Positions 44,901 through 59,900 of a stretch of 64,000 nt of DNA are shown piece after piece. Numbering within the stretch: position 1 is the first letter of the stretch; the number at the start of each line of letters is the position of its first letter. The stretch is taken from positions 3,906,001 to 3,970,000 of the forward strand of contig OZ017746.1 in NCBI GenBank assembly GCA_963969365.1. Reading direction: 5' to 3'. The translations under genes and the position numbers were made by a program. Under the pieces are notes generated by a model that saw only the letters and a program-made list of their open reading frames with translations, was not told where the DNA came from and searched no databases. The stretch comes from Asterochloris sp. CNOR1 (lineage: Eukaryota; Chlorophyta; Trebouxiophyceae; Trebouxiales; Trebouxiaceae).

Positions 44901-47900
44901 GTCAAGCTTGCTGCTGCAGACCAACATGCACAAGGCTGAGAAGGAGCTGAATGACGTGGCAGCTCGCTGGGAGGAGATTAAGAAGAATGCTCCTCAGGTC
45001 AGTGCAGCTGCTGTGCATCAGCTGCAGCCTGCTTTTTAGCCAGCTGCGCCTTCACGGCATGCAGCTTGAGTTGTGTTCCCAGATGAGCCAGTGCACTGAC
45101 GGCTCCCTCCCTCCTGCAGGTCAAGAATGATGTGCTGCCAGTCCAGACATCTGAGGGTCAGCGCATCAGGACTGAGGTGCAGGCATTCATTAAGCGCGTG
45201 GCTGACTACCAGAAGAGCTTCCACCAGAGGTCCTTCTATAAGTATGCGACCGGGGCCGCCAATGCCTACCCTGCAATTGACCAGGTAAGTGACATCTGGA
45301 AACAGCCTGTTCTGCCAGCAGCAGCCTCTGATGCATTTTGGGGATGCAAAGCATGCCTTCTGTCAGTTCTGTGCATGGCCAGGAGCCTCTTCTGAGTTCA
45401 CCAGCGCATCTGCCTAGGCTGTGAAACTTCTTTGTTGCCTAAGTGGTGCTCGTGGCTGAAGGCCAGCAAAGGCATGCTGTGCTGGCTGCTCTCAAATGCA
45501 GCCACAACAAAGCATCAGTGTGCAACCCGTGATCCGCATCCGTGCAGGCGGCAAAGGAGTATGAGGAGATGGGCGCAGAGCTGCAGAAGTTTACTGGACT
45601 GGCAAATATGTTTGACTTCCCTGAGGCGGTGCAGCCTGCAGCTGAGGGCTGTGCCGACATCAGGGCTGACCTGGTCATGGTCAAGGATGTCTGGGACGTG
45701 TCTGCCATGGTGGAGCAGCAATTTACGGTGAGCCAAATCTGTGAATTGCAGCATTGCTGTGTGCTGCTGACACCACAAGAGATGCCGAGGCTGGGAAGTG
45801 CAGCGTTGCTGTGCGCTCTTGGCACCACGAGAGATGCTGATTTCGTGCAAAAGCCAGCCCACTGTCACTGCTGTTGCATTTCATGCCAGAGATATGTTTG
45901 CCTGCTGCCTGATCTGGGCTGGATGCACCCTCTGCAGCAACCTTGTGGGAAGTTATCTGCATGAGTGCCCACTCTTGCTTTTGCTGGCCCAGGAACGATC
46001 TGTGCATGGCATGACCAGCTCAAGAAAAGCCTTCTCCAGTATCAAGTGTAGGTGGAGGCAGCAACTAGTGTCCATGTGAGCACTCTACATGCTGGGGCCT
46101 GCAGGTGTGGCGCAGCACCCTGTGGAGCGACATCAAGACAGAGATCATGGAGGAGGGCACCAAGAACTTTGTGAAGGAGGTCAAGAGCCTGAACAAGAAA
46201 GTCAGAGATGACGACTGCTTTAAGGTGCGGCATCAAGTTGGGCCCCTTGCAGCTTCTCTGACCAGGCCAGCATGACTCGTTGCAGATCAACTCATTGGCC
46301 CAGCCTCAGCGACCCTTGTACCATTTGTGTGGTCTCCCATCAGCAAAGCGCAGGACTCTGCACAGGGTGCAAGGCAGTGACGGCAAGCACATGGTCCTGC
46401 AGGGCCTGGACAACAGTGTCAAGAACTTCCTCACCAGCGTTCCTCTGGTGGCTGACCTGCGCAGTCCCGCAATGCGCGACCGCCACTGGACACAGCTAAT
46501 GACTACCACCAAGGTCAGCACTGCCGGCAGGGGCAGACACTACCCTTGCTGCAGGTTTGAGCTGTGGCTAGGCTGTTTTGCAAATCATGCGCCTCAAACA
46601 TTCATGCCAGCCAATGCCAGCATTCAGCACCTCTGCTCTCTGGCCATCATGCGCATGGAGTCCTCAGGCTGACATTGCTACTGAGCACAGCAGACTTACC
46701 TTTCACGCCTGCCAGCGCTATCCTGCAGGTGCAATTCACCATTGATGTCAACTTCAAGCTGGATGACCTCCTCAGGCTTGAGCTGCACAAGTTTGAGGAT
46801 GAGGTTGGTGAGATTGTGGATCGTGCTCAGAAGGAGGAGAAGATGGAGCAGGGCCTTGCCAAGCTCAAGGTGGGCATTCATGTACAAATCAGTGCAGAAC
46901 ATACAGCCTATGGTGTCAGCCCCTGGCTCAATCATGCCTGTGGGAGGGCAATGAGGTTGCATACCCGCATCGGATGCTCACAAGCTTGGGAAAACCCTGC
47001 CCTGGACGCCTGCCAGCTTGGCCTTACTGCTGTCGTTGATGATGCCAGCAAGCTCTTGGATCCACTGCGGAGTTCCAGTCTGCAGCATGCATGCAGGCTT
47101 GCATCAGGCGATGCAGTGCCAGGCTCAGGGCGTTGCACAGTCAGGTGCCCGTCTCAGACCATAGCCAGGCCAGGGCTCAGGAGCGGCAGTACAGTCCTTC
47201 AAGGTGTTTTGGCCACTCATGACTGATGTGATATGAGCCTGTGCCTTCAGGAAACCTGGGCCAAGGTGGAGTTCCAGTTTGTCCAGCATAAGGGCACCGA
47301 GCTGTACACCATCAAGATGGCTGAGGAGGACTTTGAAACCCTGGAGGACAACCAGGTTCTTGTCCAGGTGGGCTGGCTGGCTGCTGCGTTGCTCATGCAG
47401 GTCCAGCAAACTGGTGAGCTAAGATCAACAGACTGAGGTCAAAAGAGCACGATGCCTGTTTGTCTGTCAAGCGGACGCTTGGAGCAGCGTTGGAGCCATA
47501 TGCTACCAGCCTGGACTGACATCTCAGCTTCATCCTGCAGGGCAGCAGCTGTGCTTGGCTTGATGCAAGCAGATTTCTACAAGCCTCAACCATTTACATC
47601 AAGCTTCTGCTGCAGGGCTTGCGCGGCCACCTTGGCATCAAGCAGTACCACAAAACCCCAGTCATTGCTGTGTGCCTCTTGCTGCAGGGCATGATGGCCA
47701 ACCGCTACATGGACACCTTCCGCGACGACATCTTGGGCTGGAACAAGAAGCTGATGAATGTCGCAGACGTGAACGAGCTGATGACAAAGATCCAGCGGAC
47801 CTGGGCGTACCTGGAGAGCCTGTTCATCCACTCAGAGGAGGTCAAGAAGGAGCTGCCTGATGCTGCCCGGCGCTTTGCCAACATTGACTCTGAGGTCAAG

Positions 47901-50900
47901 TCCATTCTCAAGGTGCGCCTGGCAGGCATCAGCATTCAGCAGCCATTTTTGTTAAGGCAGCCTCAAGTCATTGCTGCAGCTAGCTGTGGTGGTGCTCGGC
48001 ACTGCCGGTCTGTTTACAAGGTACAATGAAGGCCCCAGCCAGCAGCTGCAGCCTTTGTGAGGGCAGCTGTCAGCACTCTGTGGGCCTGCCTGCCATATTG
48101 AAGGCGAAAGGACTCCGTGCTGAAGGGTTTTACAAGGTCCACGACTTCGCAGCCAATTGCAGCCATGAGGGCCTGCTGGAGTGCCTTGACAAGCAGCGGA
48201 GCAGCATGCAGAGCGCATCTTGATGTGTGTCTGCCTCCTGCTGCGCTGCAGGAGTTTGATGAGTGCAAGAACTGTGTGGCCAGCTGCAACCGTGAGGGCC
48301 TCATGAAGCGCCTTGACAAGCAGCAGACTGAGCTGGAGATGTGTGAGAAGGCCCTGGCCGACTACATGGAGAGCAAGCGCCGTGCCTTCCCCCGCTTCTA
48401 CTTCGTGTCCAGCGCCGACCTGCTGGACATTCTGTCCAATGGCAACAACCCTGTCAAGGTCATGCAGCACATGTCCAAGTGCTTCCAGGTGAGCTGGGCC
48501 ATAGTGCAAGAGAGCAGCAGCAGCTTCTTTGGTGAGTGGGCAGCATGGCTTGCCCTTGAGGCTCTGGCACACACCAGCATGGGCGCAGTGCAGCAGCAGC
48601 CGTCAATGTTTGGCTGGCAGCCTGGCCTGGCCTGGCCAGGGAGCTCATGGCAGAGGCAGCACAGGCCTGGTGCAGCAGCAGCTTCTGTATTTTGGCATGC
48701 AACTGGCCCAAAGGCTGCGGCAGAAGCAGCAAATCATTGTTTCGCAGTGTGTTTTGCAACTGAAGGGTCATCAGCAGTGCCATCCAAAAGTACACCGTGA
48801 CTTTGTGCTTTGCAGGCTGTTGAGAAGCTCAAGCTGGACACAGAGACGCCGCCTCCAGGGCAGCGGCCCAAGGGTCTGGGCATGGTCTCCTGTGTTGGCA
48901 CTGAATATGTCGGCTTCAAGAAGCCACTGCCCTTGGAGAACAAGGTGGGCACACAGCAGCCTCAGCAGCCAGGTTATCATCAGCTGGGTGCAGACTTGCA
49001 GTGGCGCGCAGCAGACATGATCCACCCTGACTAACTTTGCAAGCGCCTCTTCACCTGCAGCTCAGCTCCGTAGGGTGCATCACTGTGCTGCCTTCATATC
49101 GCAAACCTGTGCTGCCAGAGGGTGCAGGAGGCTGTGTTGTGCAGGACCAACCATCCACCAGCTGCCCTTGTTGGCTCTGCTGCGCTGTCCGCTGCAGTGT
49201 CACGGACCGCTGCGCCTGTGCTGCAGGTTGAGGACTACATGACCGACATCATCACGAAGATGCGCAGTGAGCTGCGCGAGATCCTGCAGGGTTCAGTCAC
49301 GGACTACCCCAGCAAGCTGCGTGAGAAGTGGCTCTTCGACTGGCCCAGCCAGATCATCCTGGTCGTAAACCAGATCTACTGGTGCCAGGAGGTGGAGGAG
49401 GCCTTTGCAGCTCAGGGCAAAGGCAACAAAAATGCCCTGGCAGTGAGTGCTACTGTCAAAACACCCAAGATCAGCAGGGCCTACAGGGGCAGGCACAGCC
49501 ATCCTGCTCTTGTTACATAAGTTGTGGGGCTGCACTGCGGTGCTGCACCACCACATGGCCCCTTGAGCAGCTTTGATTGCAGCACTTGCATTACCTCCAC
49601 GGCGCCAGCAAGTCAGCTGAAAGCAGCTGCTCAGCCCTTACCCAACCTGCAGGAGTACAACAAGTTCCAGGTCAAGCAGCTCACCAAGCTGATTGAGGTG
49701 ACCAGGACGGAGCTGAAGAAGGAGGACCGCCAGAAGGTCATGAACATGATCACCATTGACGCTCACTCACGTGACATGGTAGAGAGCATCGTGGAGTCTG
49801 GGGCTGACAGGTGTGACCCCAATACTTGCAGCAGCTTGCCATTTACTCACTGCACGACATCATAAAGTGCTTTGGGGATGTTCGCGCTGACAGATCTGCT
49901 GCTGGTGCTGCATACTGCTGAAGACTTCTATGCGTACCTGCGTCATGTGCTGCTGCAGAGCGCTGAAGCCAGCGCTCTGCTACTGTCCCAAAGGGCCGCA
50001 TCCCAACTTTGGGTGTCCTACACTGGCAGCAGATTGCACTTACTGATGTCTGCCCACAGCTGCATGTGCCCTCCTCGCTGCTGCAGGGCGGACTGCTTCC
50101 AATGGATGTGCCAACTGCGCTCGTACTGGGACGCTTCAGTGAGCGACTGTCGCATCAGAATCTGTGACGCCAGCTTCCCCTATGGGTGAGCAATGCTAGC
50201 GCTGCATTATATGCCTCTGGCATACAGGCATGACAAGGGCTCACAAAGGACAGCTGCACATTTGCAGGCCATTCACACCTGTCCTTTGTGCAATTCTCAT
50301 ATGCTTTTGCTGGCCCCCCACAAGCTGTGGAATCAGAGTAGCACATACTTGCCATGTTGCAGGTACGAGTACCTTGGCAACGGCGCTCGGCTGGTTGTCA
50401 CACCCTTGACAGATCGCATCTACATCACAGCCACGCAGGCATGCTGGCTGTCCATGGGCACTGCGCCTGCAGGTTAGCAGCAAGTCTCTCGAGCTCTGCT
50501 GCGTATGGTTCGTCACTGGTTTCTATCTGGACATGTTGCCCACTCTGCAGAAGTGGAGTGCTGTGTTTATAGTTTCAAATGATGAAGCATGCTGCCTTCT
50601 GCAGGCCCTGCTGGCACAGGCAAGACTGAGACCACCAAAGACCTGTCTGCTCAGCTGGGCAAGTCCATCTATGTGTTCAACTGCGCACCTGAGATGGACT
50701 ACAGGACCATGGGTGACATCTTCAAGGGGCTGGCTGCCTCTGGTAAGTCCTGCTGCAGCCCAGAGCCATGCTGGCGCACATGTTGCTCACCTACCTTTGC
50801 CAGGTGGCCAGTGTGATCTCACTTGAGTTGCTGTCTGCAGGATCGTGGGGCTGTTTTGACGAGTTCAACAGACTGGTGCCTGAGGTGCTCAGCGTCTGCT

Positions 50901-53900
50901 CTGTCCAGTACAAGTGCGTCACAGATGCCCAGAAACGCAAGACCCAGCTCCCAGGTCGCGGTCTGGAGTTCATTGACAAGAACGGCGTCAAGCACAAGGT
51001 GTGCCTGCCTGCTTGCACCCAAGCAGCTCCTGTCTGTGCTGCCAGAAGGGTCACGCGCTCTCTGCAGGAGCCTGTTGACTTGCTACGCGTTGCTCTCGAC
51101 AGCAATCTGCTAGCAGGCTCAACCACACTTCTGACACTTCTGCAGGCCATTGAGCACTACACCTTCATTGCTGCTGATGGTGTTGAGATGCCCCTGGAGG
51201 AGGGGACCTCGGGCTTCATCACCATGAACCCTGGGTACATTGGCAGGGCTGAGCTGCCAGAGTCCCTAAAGGTGAGCTCAACTCAGTTGTGGCAAGTGCA
51301 AAGCCTTTGCCACTGCACGCTTGGTATTGGTGGCACAATACTGCCCTCTCTGAAAAATCTGGCCCACCCCTGCTCAGTGTTTTGATGTTGCTTAGCCTTC
51401 TGCAGCGCCTCTGTAGCAATGCTGGCCTTGCAATTGTGCAGCAGAGACAGCACAAAATCACGTTGGCACTAAAATGTGCCTCAGACATAGCTTTTTTCAG
51501 CTGCACTGCTGAAACCCTGAGGTGTCACGGCTCTGTCGCCTGCAGGCCCTGTTCCGGCCCATCACCGTCGTGGTGCCTGACAGGCAGCTGATCATGGAGA
51601 ACATGCTTATGGCAGAGGGCTTTGTGGAGGCCAAGATGCTGGCCAAGAAGTTTGCCTCCCTCTACTACCTGCTGGAAGATCTGCTGTCCCCTGCTAAGTG
51701 AGGCTGAGCACTGCCTAAGTTTCCAGGCATCCAGTATGTACTGAAACTGAGGCTGCATTTCCCTGCCAGGCGGTGCTGTCTTCTGGGACTGATGAGAGCC
51801 GGCCAGTCACATATGCTCAGCCAAGCAGGCCAGAGCTCTGCCATCTGTGAGAGCATGCCACTGCCTGCTCAGCGCCATCCTGTCCAAATGCTGCCCTGTT
51901 CAGCTGTTGCCCCTCTCAGCCCCTGAATCTGCTAGAGGTAACTGTTTCAGATTCCAGGAGTTGACACCTGCAGGCATTATGACTGGGGTCTGCGCGCCAT
52001 CAAGTCAGTGCTGGTGGTGGCAGGCTCCCTGCTGCGAGCTCAGGAGGGGCAGGTGGAGTCAGATGTCCTGTTCCGCGCGCTGCGCGACTTTAACATCCCC
52101 AAGATCCTGTCCCAGGACATGGTTATCTTCACAGGCCTGCTTCAGGATCTGTTCCCTGGCGTCAACCCTCCCAGGAAGCGTGACATAGAGTTTGAGAAGG
52201 TGAGCTGCCTGCATGAGCAGCACATAGCATGCACATGGCTAAGCCCCCCTCTGACTGCAGCTGCATAGGTGCCTCTGAGGCATATTGCATTCCTGGGGTC
52301 ACATCTCTGCAGGTCCCATTTCATGCACAACATACAGGCTCTCAGAGCAGCAGCTCAGCAATGGCAGGCGCATGTTTATGACACATGCAGCCTGCTGCAG
52401 GTCCTGACTTACATACTTCAAAGACTGGGCTGTCCCTCATACCAAGCAGGATCAGTCCAGCAAGGACCTTGTTGGCTGAGTATAGTGCCTGCTGCAGGTC
52501 ATCATCGACACAGCCATCAAGATGGGGCTGACTCCTGAGGATGACTTCATCCTTAGGGTGGTGCAGCTGTCTGAGCTGCTTGCCATTAGACACTGCGTCT
52601 TCCTCATGGGCCCCACTGGCTGCGGGCGCACTGAGGTCTACCGTGTGCTGGCCAAGGCCATCCAGCAGGGCACTGACAAGCCGGTCAACACCTACCTGGA
52701 GGTCAACAACCGGAAGAAGGTGAGAGCTCTGCGGCTGCCTGACCTCGGAGGTCAGGGGGACACTCCGCAAGCTGCACACCAAGCTGGGGCCGTGCTTGCT
52801 CCCAAGGAGCTGTCTGGCGGGCACATCAAGCACCGGGCTGTATTGGGTTTCCAATACGCAAGCAATGCTGTAAGGCAGGCCAGCAGCATGCTCCACCTGC
52901 AGCAAGTGACTGCAGCAGTAGTGCCCCAGTTGCTGTGGACTCCTGTAGTATACCACCTGCTGTACCAGCGCGTTGACTGCAGCAGCAGCACCTTCGCCAC
53001 CAGGGGCTGCAGGGATACGCTTTTGAACTGACCCCAGCACTGGCCTGCAGGTGGTCATCAGGGACCTGGACCCCAAGGCCATCAGTACCCAGGAGTTGTA
53101 TGGCTACGTCAACATGGCCACACGCGAGTGGAAGGATGGCCTGCTCTCCTTTAATATGCGTGAGCTGGCCAACATCCCTGATGACAACCCCAAGTGGATC
53201 CTGCTGGACGGAGACCTGGATGCTAATTGGTGAGGCTGTACACACAGAGTGCCTTGCTGCTGGCGTAGCGCCTCATGCTCGCCTGACATAGACATGTCTG
53301 GCTCAGCATGTCCTGATGCCCATCCACATTCGGGGCAGTCCTCTATGCTTCTAAGGAGATGGGTTATGCTCAGCCGAGCTGACTAGACTTGTTTCTGTGC
53401 TTCCCGCCCTGCTGGTACCTGCGGCCCAGTCTGCTTGCATAATTTCCAGTGGAAGCTTTGGCCTGCGTGGGCAGTCTGCTGACTACGGCTGGTCCTGCAG
53501 GATCGAGAGCATGAACAGCGTCATGGACGACAATCGTCTGCTCACGCTCCCCTCCAATGAGCGCATCAGGGTGCTGCCCCACATGAAGCTCATCTTCGAA
53601 ATCCGTGACCTCAAGTTTGCCACCCCTGCCACAGCCACCAGGGCTGGCATCCTCTACATCTCTGAGGGTCAGCAGTGGAATAACATGGTGCAGTCTTGGA
53701 TCCAGAAGGTCGTCAGGTGGGTGAACTCAACCTGAAGGTGCCTGGGTTCTGGAGTTGCTGGCTGCTCAAGGCAGTGCCATCACGCACTCCTCCTCCTTTC
53801 GTGGTGCCTGTGGCAGGGCAGCAGTTCGTGCTGGCTAGTGCCCTGTGCGCTGCAATGCAATGAATCGGCCCCAACATACGTGTGGGTCTGCCTCCTGCTC

Positions 53901-56900
53901 ATCGCTTGGCACATTATGCAGCTTTACCATTCTTGCACGCTTTTGTGCCCTGCAGGCCCTATGCTGAGAAGGCCAAGTGGAAGGATGTGGAGCAGCCCAT
54001 GACATGGATGCGGGAGCTGTTTGCTAAATATGTGCCAGAGTCCATCTTCGAAATGAAGAAGAGCTACAGCACCATCACCCCGCTGAACGCCATGAATCAC
54101 GTCACCACGCTGGTCAACATCCTGGAGGGCTGCCTGAAGCCTGAGAACCTCAACAACAAGTCTGAACAGGGCATGTTCGAGATGACCTTTGTCTTTGCCA
54201 TGATCTGGGCCTTTGGAGGCGCCCTCTGTGAAAAGGACGGCATCAGCTACAGGTGAGTGCCAGGTATTTTGCATATGAGCTGGCGGTGCTCGTGCGCTGC
54301 CTAGCACTTATAGAGCTCCTGTGAGCAGCACCGTGTGGCCTGTGCTGACGGCCTAGCTGCACCAATGTCATTGCTGTGACTGCCTGTTGGGCCCATGCGT
54401 GGTTGCTTTCTGCATTCAATACCAATCTCTCAATTTGCAGGAAGAACTTTGACAAGTGGTGGAAGATGACCTGGACAACAGTCAAAATTCCTGGCAAGGT
54501 CAGTGTGCATGGCTTGGCTGCAACATCACAAAGGCTCATGCCCTCGCAAATCAGTCCTGCTGCAGTCTTTTGCCTCCTTATGGCTGAGTGTGCATCTTGC
54601 AGGGCACCATATATGACTACTTTGTCAACTTCAAGACGGGCAAATTCACGCCCTGGACTGATCTGGTCACAGACATCGAGTATGACTCTGCCATGCCCAT
54701 GAGCAGCCTGTTTGTGCCCACGGCCGAGACATCATCTCTGCGCTTCTTCCTTGACCTCATGGTCACACTCAAGAAGCCCATCATGTTTGTTGGCGGTGCT
54801 GGTGTTGGTGAGTACAGCTCGCCACCAGGGCCTCGCTGATCTGCTCCGGATTGCCTTTCGGCCTGCTCTTTCAGCTGGCAGGCCCTGCAATTCTTGACGT
54901 GGTGCTCATCAGCTGCTATCTGCACCTGTCTCAATAAGGTGCCACGTTTGCCACCATGCAGGCAAGACGCAGCTTGTGAAGGGCAAGCTGGCACAGCTGC
55001 CGGACGACCTGGCCTCGCTGTCCATCAGCTTCAACTACTTCACAGACGTGATATCCTTCCAGAAAATTTTGGAGTCTCCATTGGAGAAGAAGGTATCTAG
55101 TTCTTTGAGCACCCCAGCTGGATTTGCAGAGTATTTGGCCCTGAGGTTCGTAGACGGATGTGCGACCTCAGCTCACAATGCGCATAACATGCAGCACACG
55201 CTGTGTCAAGCGCCGGTTGTGTCATCGCAGCTGGCGGCAGTGCCCACAGCAGGCACCCCTATGTTTTGCTCAAAGCCAACTAATGCAGCAAGCGTCTTGA
55301 GCACTGTTGGTGTGTGCAGGCTGGTATCAACTATGGCCCTCCTGGCAACAAGCAGCTCATCTACTTTGTTGATGACCTCAACATGCCCAAGTTGGATCCA
55401 TATGAGACTGCCATGCCTGTCTCGCTCATCAGGCAACACCTTGGCTGGGGCCACTGGTTTGACAGGAGCAAGCTCACCCAAAAGAACATCAACAACACCC
55501 AGTGAGCTGCCTGCCTCCTGCCGCCTGCGCTGCCCTCAGCTCACCTGCACATCCCTGCCTCACAGAACTGAAGGGCAGCAATCAGCAGCATCCCTCTATG
55601 CTCAGCGTCAGCACTGGGCGACATGTCAGTGACAGCCTGCACCAGTGCCCAGCGCTGTGACTGCTATTGGCAGCTGCTGTAGTGTCCACTGCTGTGATTG
55701 CTGAGCCGCACCTGTAGCGGTGTCTGACGGCCTGACTGCTGCCTGCAGGTACGTGGCCTGCATGAACCCGACAGCCGGCTCCTTCATCATCAACCCCCGC
55801 TTGCAGCGACTCTTCATGACGCTGGCTGTGGAGTTCCCTGGCCAGGACTCGCTGATGAAGATCTATGGCACTTTTCTCACTGGGCATCTGAAGAAATTCT
55901 CCGCCGAGGTCCAGGTGAGACCAATGATTGCATGACTTGCAGCAGTGTGGTGGCGGTGCAGCTACTGCTTCCCCAAATGAGTGGGCTTGTGGCTTGTGGT
56001 GCCTCATGCAGAGCATTTTTAGGTGGCTTCCTGCTCACCCAGCAGCCACTTAGCATGACCTGCAGGGGGCTTGCTGCTGACAGCTGCCTGAGCCATCCCT
56101 CTCCACCTCTGCTGCAGGAGATGAACACAAAGCTTCTGCAGGCAGCCCTTGCGCTGCATGAGAAGGTTGCAGGCACCTTCAGGAAGACGGCTGTTAACTT
56201 CCACTACGAATTCACAGTCAGGCATCTGGCCAACGTCTTCCAGGGGCTGCTCATGTCTACGCCTGACCAGTTCAACAACGTCACCAAGCTGTCCAGACTG
56301 TGGCTGCATGAGTCAGAGAGGGTCTATGCTGACAGGCTTGTGTCTGCTGCGGTAGGTGCCGCCCCTGCAGAAGTCACGACTAGAAATGACAGGGTTTGCA
56401 TCAACGTAGGCTTCGGTCTCAGGTGTTCCTTGTGCAGCCTTGCTGCTTACAGCCCCACCCTGAACTGCAGGACCTGTTCAACTACAACAAGAATGCCATG
56501 GCCATTGCCAAGAAGTTCTTCAATATCCCTGACATCGATGACTACTACAAGAAGAACGATGCCAAGCCCCTCATCTTCTGCCACTTTGCACGGGGTCTGG
56601 CTGAGAAGGTCTACAATGAGGTGTCAGACTACCAGATCCTGTACAAGACTCTCATGGAGGTGGGTGTCATCAAAGAGCGCTCCCTCAATCAGCTCCGCAA
56701 GACAAGGTTTGCACCAGCGCTGCCCAGTTGAGCACCATCTATGCAGCCCAGCCTGACAATGCCCCTCTGCCTGGTGCTTCATGCGCCCGCAAAGAGCTGA
56801 GCACCCCTGGCAAATTTGTGTGCTTCCAATGCTGTCAGCGAGACCCATGGCTTGACAACGCTGTCCCTGTGCAGGCGCTGGATGAGTACAATGAGACAAA

Positions 56901-59900
56901 CGCTGTCATGGACCTGGTTCTGTTTGAGGATGCCATGAAGCATGTGTGCCGCATTTCCCGCATCATCTCCAGCTCCAGGTGACAGCAGCCCATAAGTGTT
57001 CATGTGCACTGACCCAAAATCAGATCTTTCAGGGTCTGCCTGAACACTGAGGCTGGCAGCAGTGCTGGCTTTCCTTCAGGCATTTTGCAGACAGTGCTGC
57101 TTATGCATTGTGCAGCAATCTGTGGCTGCAGCTCCCTGGCAAGATGTTCCTTAAAAACCATAGGGCATTGAGAGCTGTGATCCTCCCTGTGCTGCAGTGG
57201 GCATGCCCTGCTGGTGGGTGTAGGCGGCTCCGGTAAGCAGAGTCTGGCTCGGCTGGCCGGCCACATCTGTGGCTACTCAACCTACACAATTGTCATCTCT
57301 GGCAACTACAACATGAACAACTTCAAGGAGGAGCTGCAGAAGATGTACAAGCGTGCAGGCGTCAAGGCAAGTCTGCTTCCTGGTAATGATATGCAATCTG
57401 GCCACATACGTCGCCCAATGCTAAGGCTGATTCCAAATAGGCCAAAATTGACTTTGTAACAAGCCTGGATCAGCAGCTGAGTTCTGTGTTGTGCTCTGCA
57501 TAGCAACCAGTGCCAGGCTATGCCGCTGGCAGCTTGCTGCAGGGCACAGACCTCATCTTCCTCGTCACAGATTCTCACTCAAGCGTTGTGGCGGTGACTG
57601 CACACAATCCTGAAAGTGTACGGCTGGCTGTTTCTGCAGGGCGAGGGCCTCATGTTCCTCTTCACTGACAGCCAGATTGTAGACGAGCGCATGCTGGTCT
57701 ACATCAATGACCTGCTGTCCAGCGGAGAGATCCCTGACCTATTTGCTCAGGAGGACAAAGACGAGATTGTGAATGCTATGCGCTCAGAGACCAAGGCCAT
57801 GGGCTTGGTGGACACCACTGAGAACTGCTGGGCAACCTTCATCCAAAAGGCAAGACTGCCGCTGCTTCTGCTGAGGGCAGTGCCTCTCCTGCCACGCAAG
57901 CCCTTTGGCCTGCCATGCCTGCTTGCAAATAAGCCAGCACTCCCCTCAGTGTGTGCAATGACCACAGTCTGCTTCATGTGCGGCGCAGGTGCGCAACAAT
58001 TTGCACATGGTGTTCACGGCTTCGCCTGTGGGTGCTAACTTCAGAGTCAGGAGCCAGCGTTTCCTGGCCACCATCAACTCCACCGTCATTGACTGGTTCC
58101 AGCCTTGGCCAGAGTCCTCTCTCCTCAGGTGAACATGGATGTAGCACACAATTGCATGGAAAAGGTGTGCTGCCTCCTGCCTGGCCTGTGTCCCCTCCAC
58201 GAGGCGCACATTGCTGCAGCATGATGCTGCACAGGCTGCCTCTGGTGTACATTGCTATAACAAGTCACCCTCAGGCCGATGCCTGGCCCCCACCATTCAT
58301 GATGCTTGTACCAAGCCCTACACCTGCAGTGTCGCCAAGAAGTTCCTGGATGATGTTGAGCTGGGCAGCGACTCCATTCGCAACGCGGTGGTGGAGTTCA
58401 TGCCCTACAGCTTTGCAGCTGTCAACGCTCAGTCCAAGCGCTTCCTGGAGGTAGGTCTCACCTGCTCAGTGGTCTGCATGCTGCCAGAGCGCTCTCCTCA
58501 AGAAAGCTAATCTGGGAGTCTAGGAGTGCAGATCCTGCCAAGCCATCTTGTTGTGCAGCAGCTCATGCTGACTGCTCAGACAATGACATGCAGACCGAGA
58601 AAAGGTACAACTACACAACCCCCAAGACGTTCTTGGAGCTCATCAAGCTGTACAAGTCTGTGCTGGCTCGCAAGCGTGAGCAGGTCCAGAACTCCATTGA
58701 CCGCCTGGACACAGGTGGGGCCAAGGTGCCAATCGTCGCATAGCAGGTTAGACATTGGCATTTGCAGAGCACGCGGTTGCCAGATTACTGAGCAGCAGGT
58801 TTTGGCGGCGTGCAGTCTCACACAAGGCAAGCTGCTGACAAATAAAACGCCGCTGTAGGTCTGGGCAAGCTGCAGAAGACTCAGAAGGATGTAGACATCC
58901 TTGTTGAGGAGGCCAAGATCAAGGCAGTTGAAGTGGAGAAGAAGGTTGCAGATGCAGACATCTTTGCTGAGCAGGTGAGGCCTCTAAAACAATGCTTTAC
59001 CGTCAGGTGGCAATCCTTGCCTGCAGCGCAGGCAGGAGCTTGGAACTGTGCGAGCAGCAGGCAGCATTTGTCAGGGCCAGGCTGTTGCTCTTTGCACTGG
59101 GCAGACGGCAGGGTCTGCTTGGTCTTTGCACTGGGCAGGCAGCAGCAGTTGACTGCTGCAGAGACAGTGTCTTGATGTTTGCACTGAGCAGGCAACAGGC
59201 TTTGCCTTAAGTGTCAGGCAGAAGTTGCTGGTTGTGCTGGGCATTGGGTTGCACTTGCTTGACCTGGCCTGACAGACTGACGGCCATGCTCTGGTGTGCA
59301 GGTTGGTGTCGAGAAGGCAAAGGTGAATCTTGAGAACGACGCTGCCCAGGTAGAGGCAGAGAAGTGTGCGGTCATTGCCAAGGATGTCACTGAGCTGCAA
59401 GCGCGCTGTGAGAAGGATTTGGCAGCAGCTGAGCCCCTGGTGGCTATGGCAGAGGCTGCTCTAGACACGCTGAACAAGAAAGATCTTGGTGAGTTTGCGC
59501 ATGGATGACGGTGGGTGTCTGTCTGTGTGCCACCAAGGTGTTATTTCAGACTGCCTGATTGAACCACCTGAGGTTCACTTGCTATGCTGCAGGTGAGGCC
59601 AAGTCCCTCAAGAAGCCACCAGCAGGTGTGGACGACATCACAGCTGTCATCCTCATCTTGCTGGAGGGCAACCCCAAGGACAAGTCTTGGGGCGCAGCCT
59701 GCAAGGTACATGCCCAGCACAACAAGCGGCACTGTCTCTGCGGGGATCTGCTGTCATACAGTGTGTACAGACCTTGCTGTGTGACTCGCGCTGCCATGAG
59801 GACTGCTGCTGCACCTGCAGGTCATGAACAATGTGGACAAGTTCTTAGAGCGTCTCAAGGGATTCAAGCCCCTCATCGACGACAACAAGATCCCCAAGAA

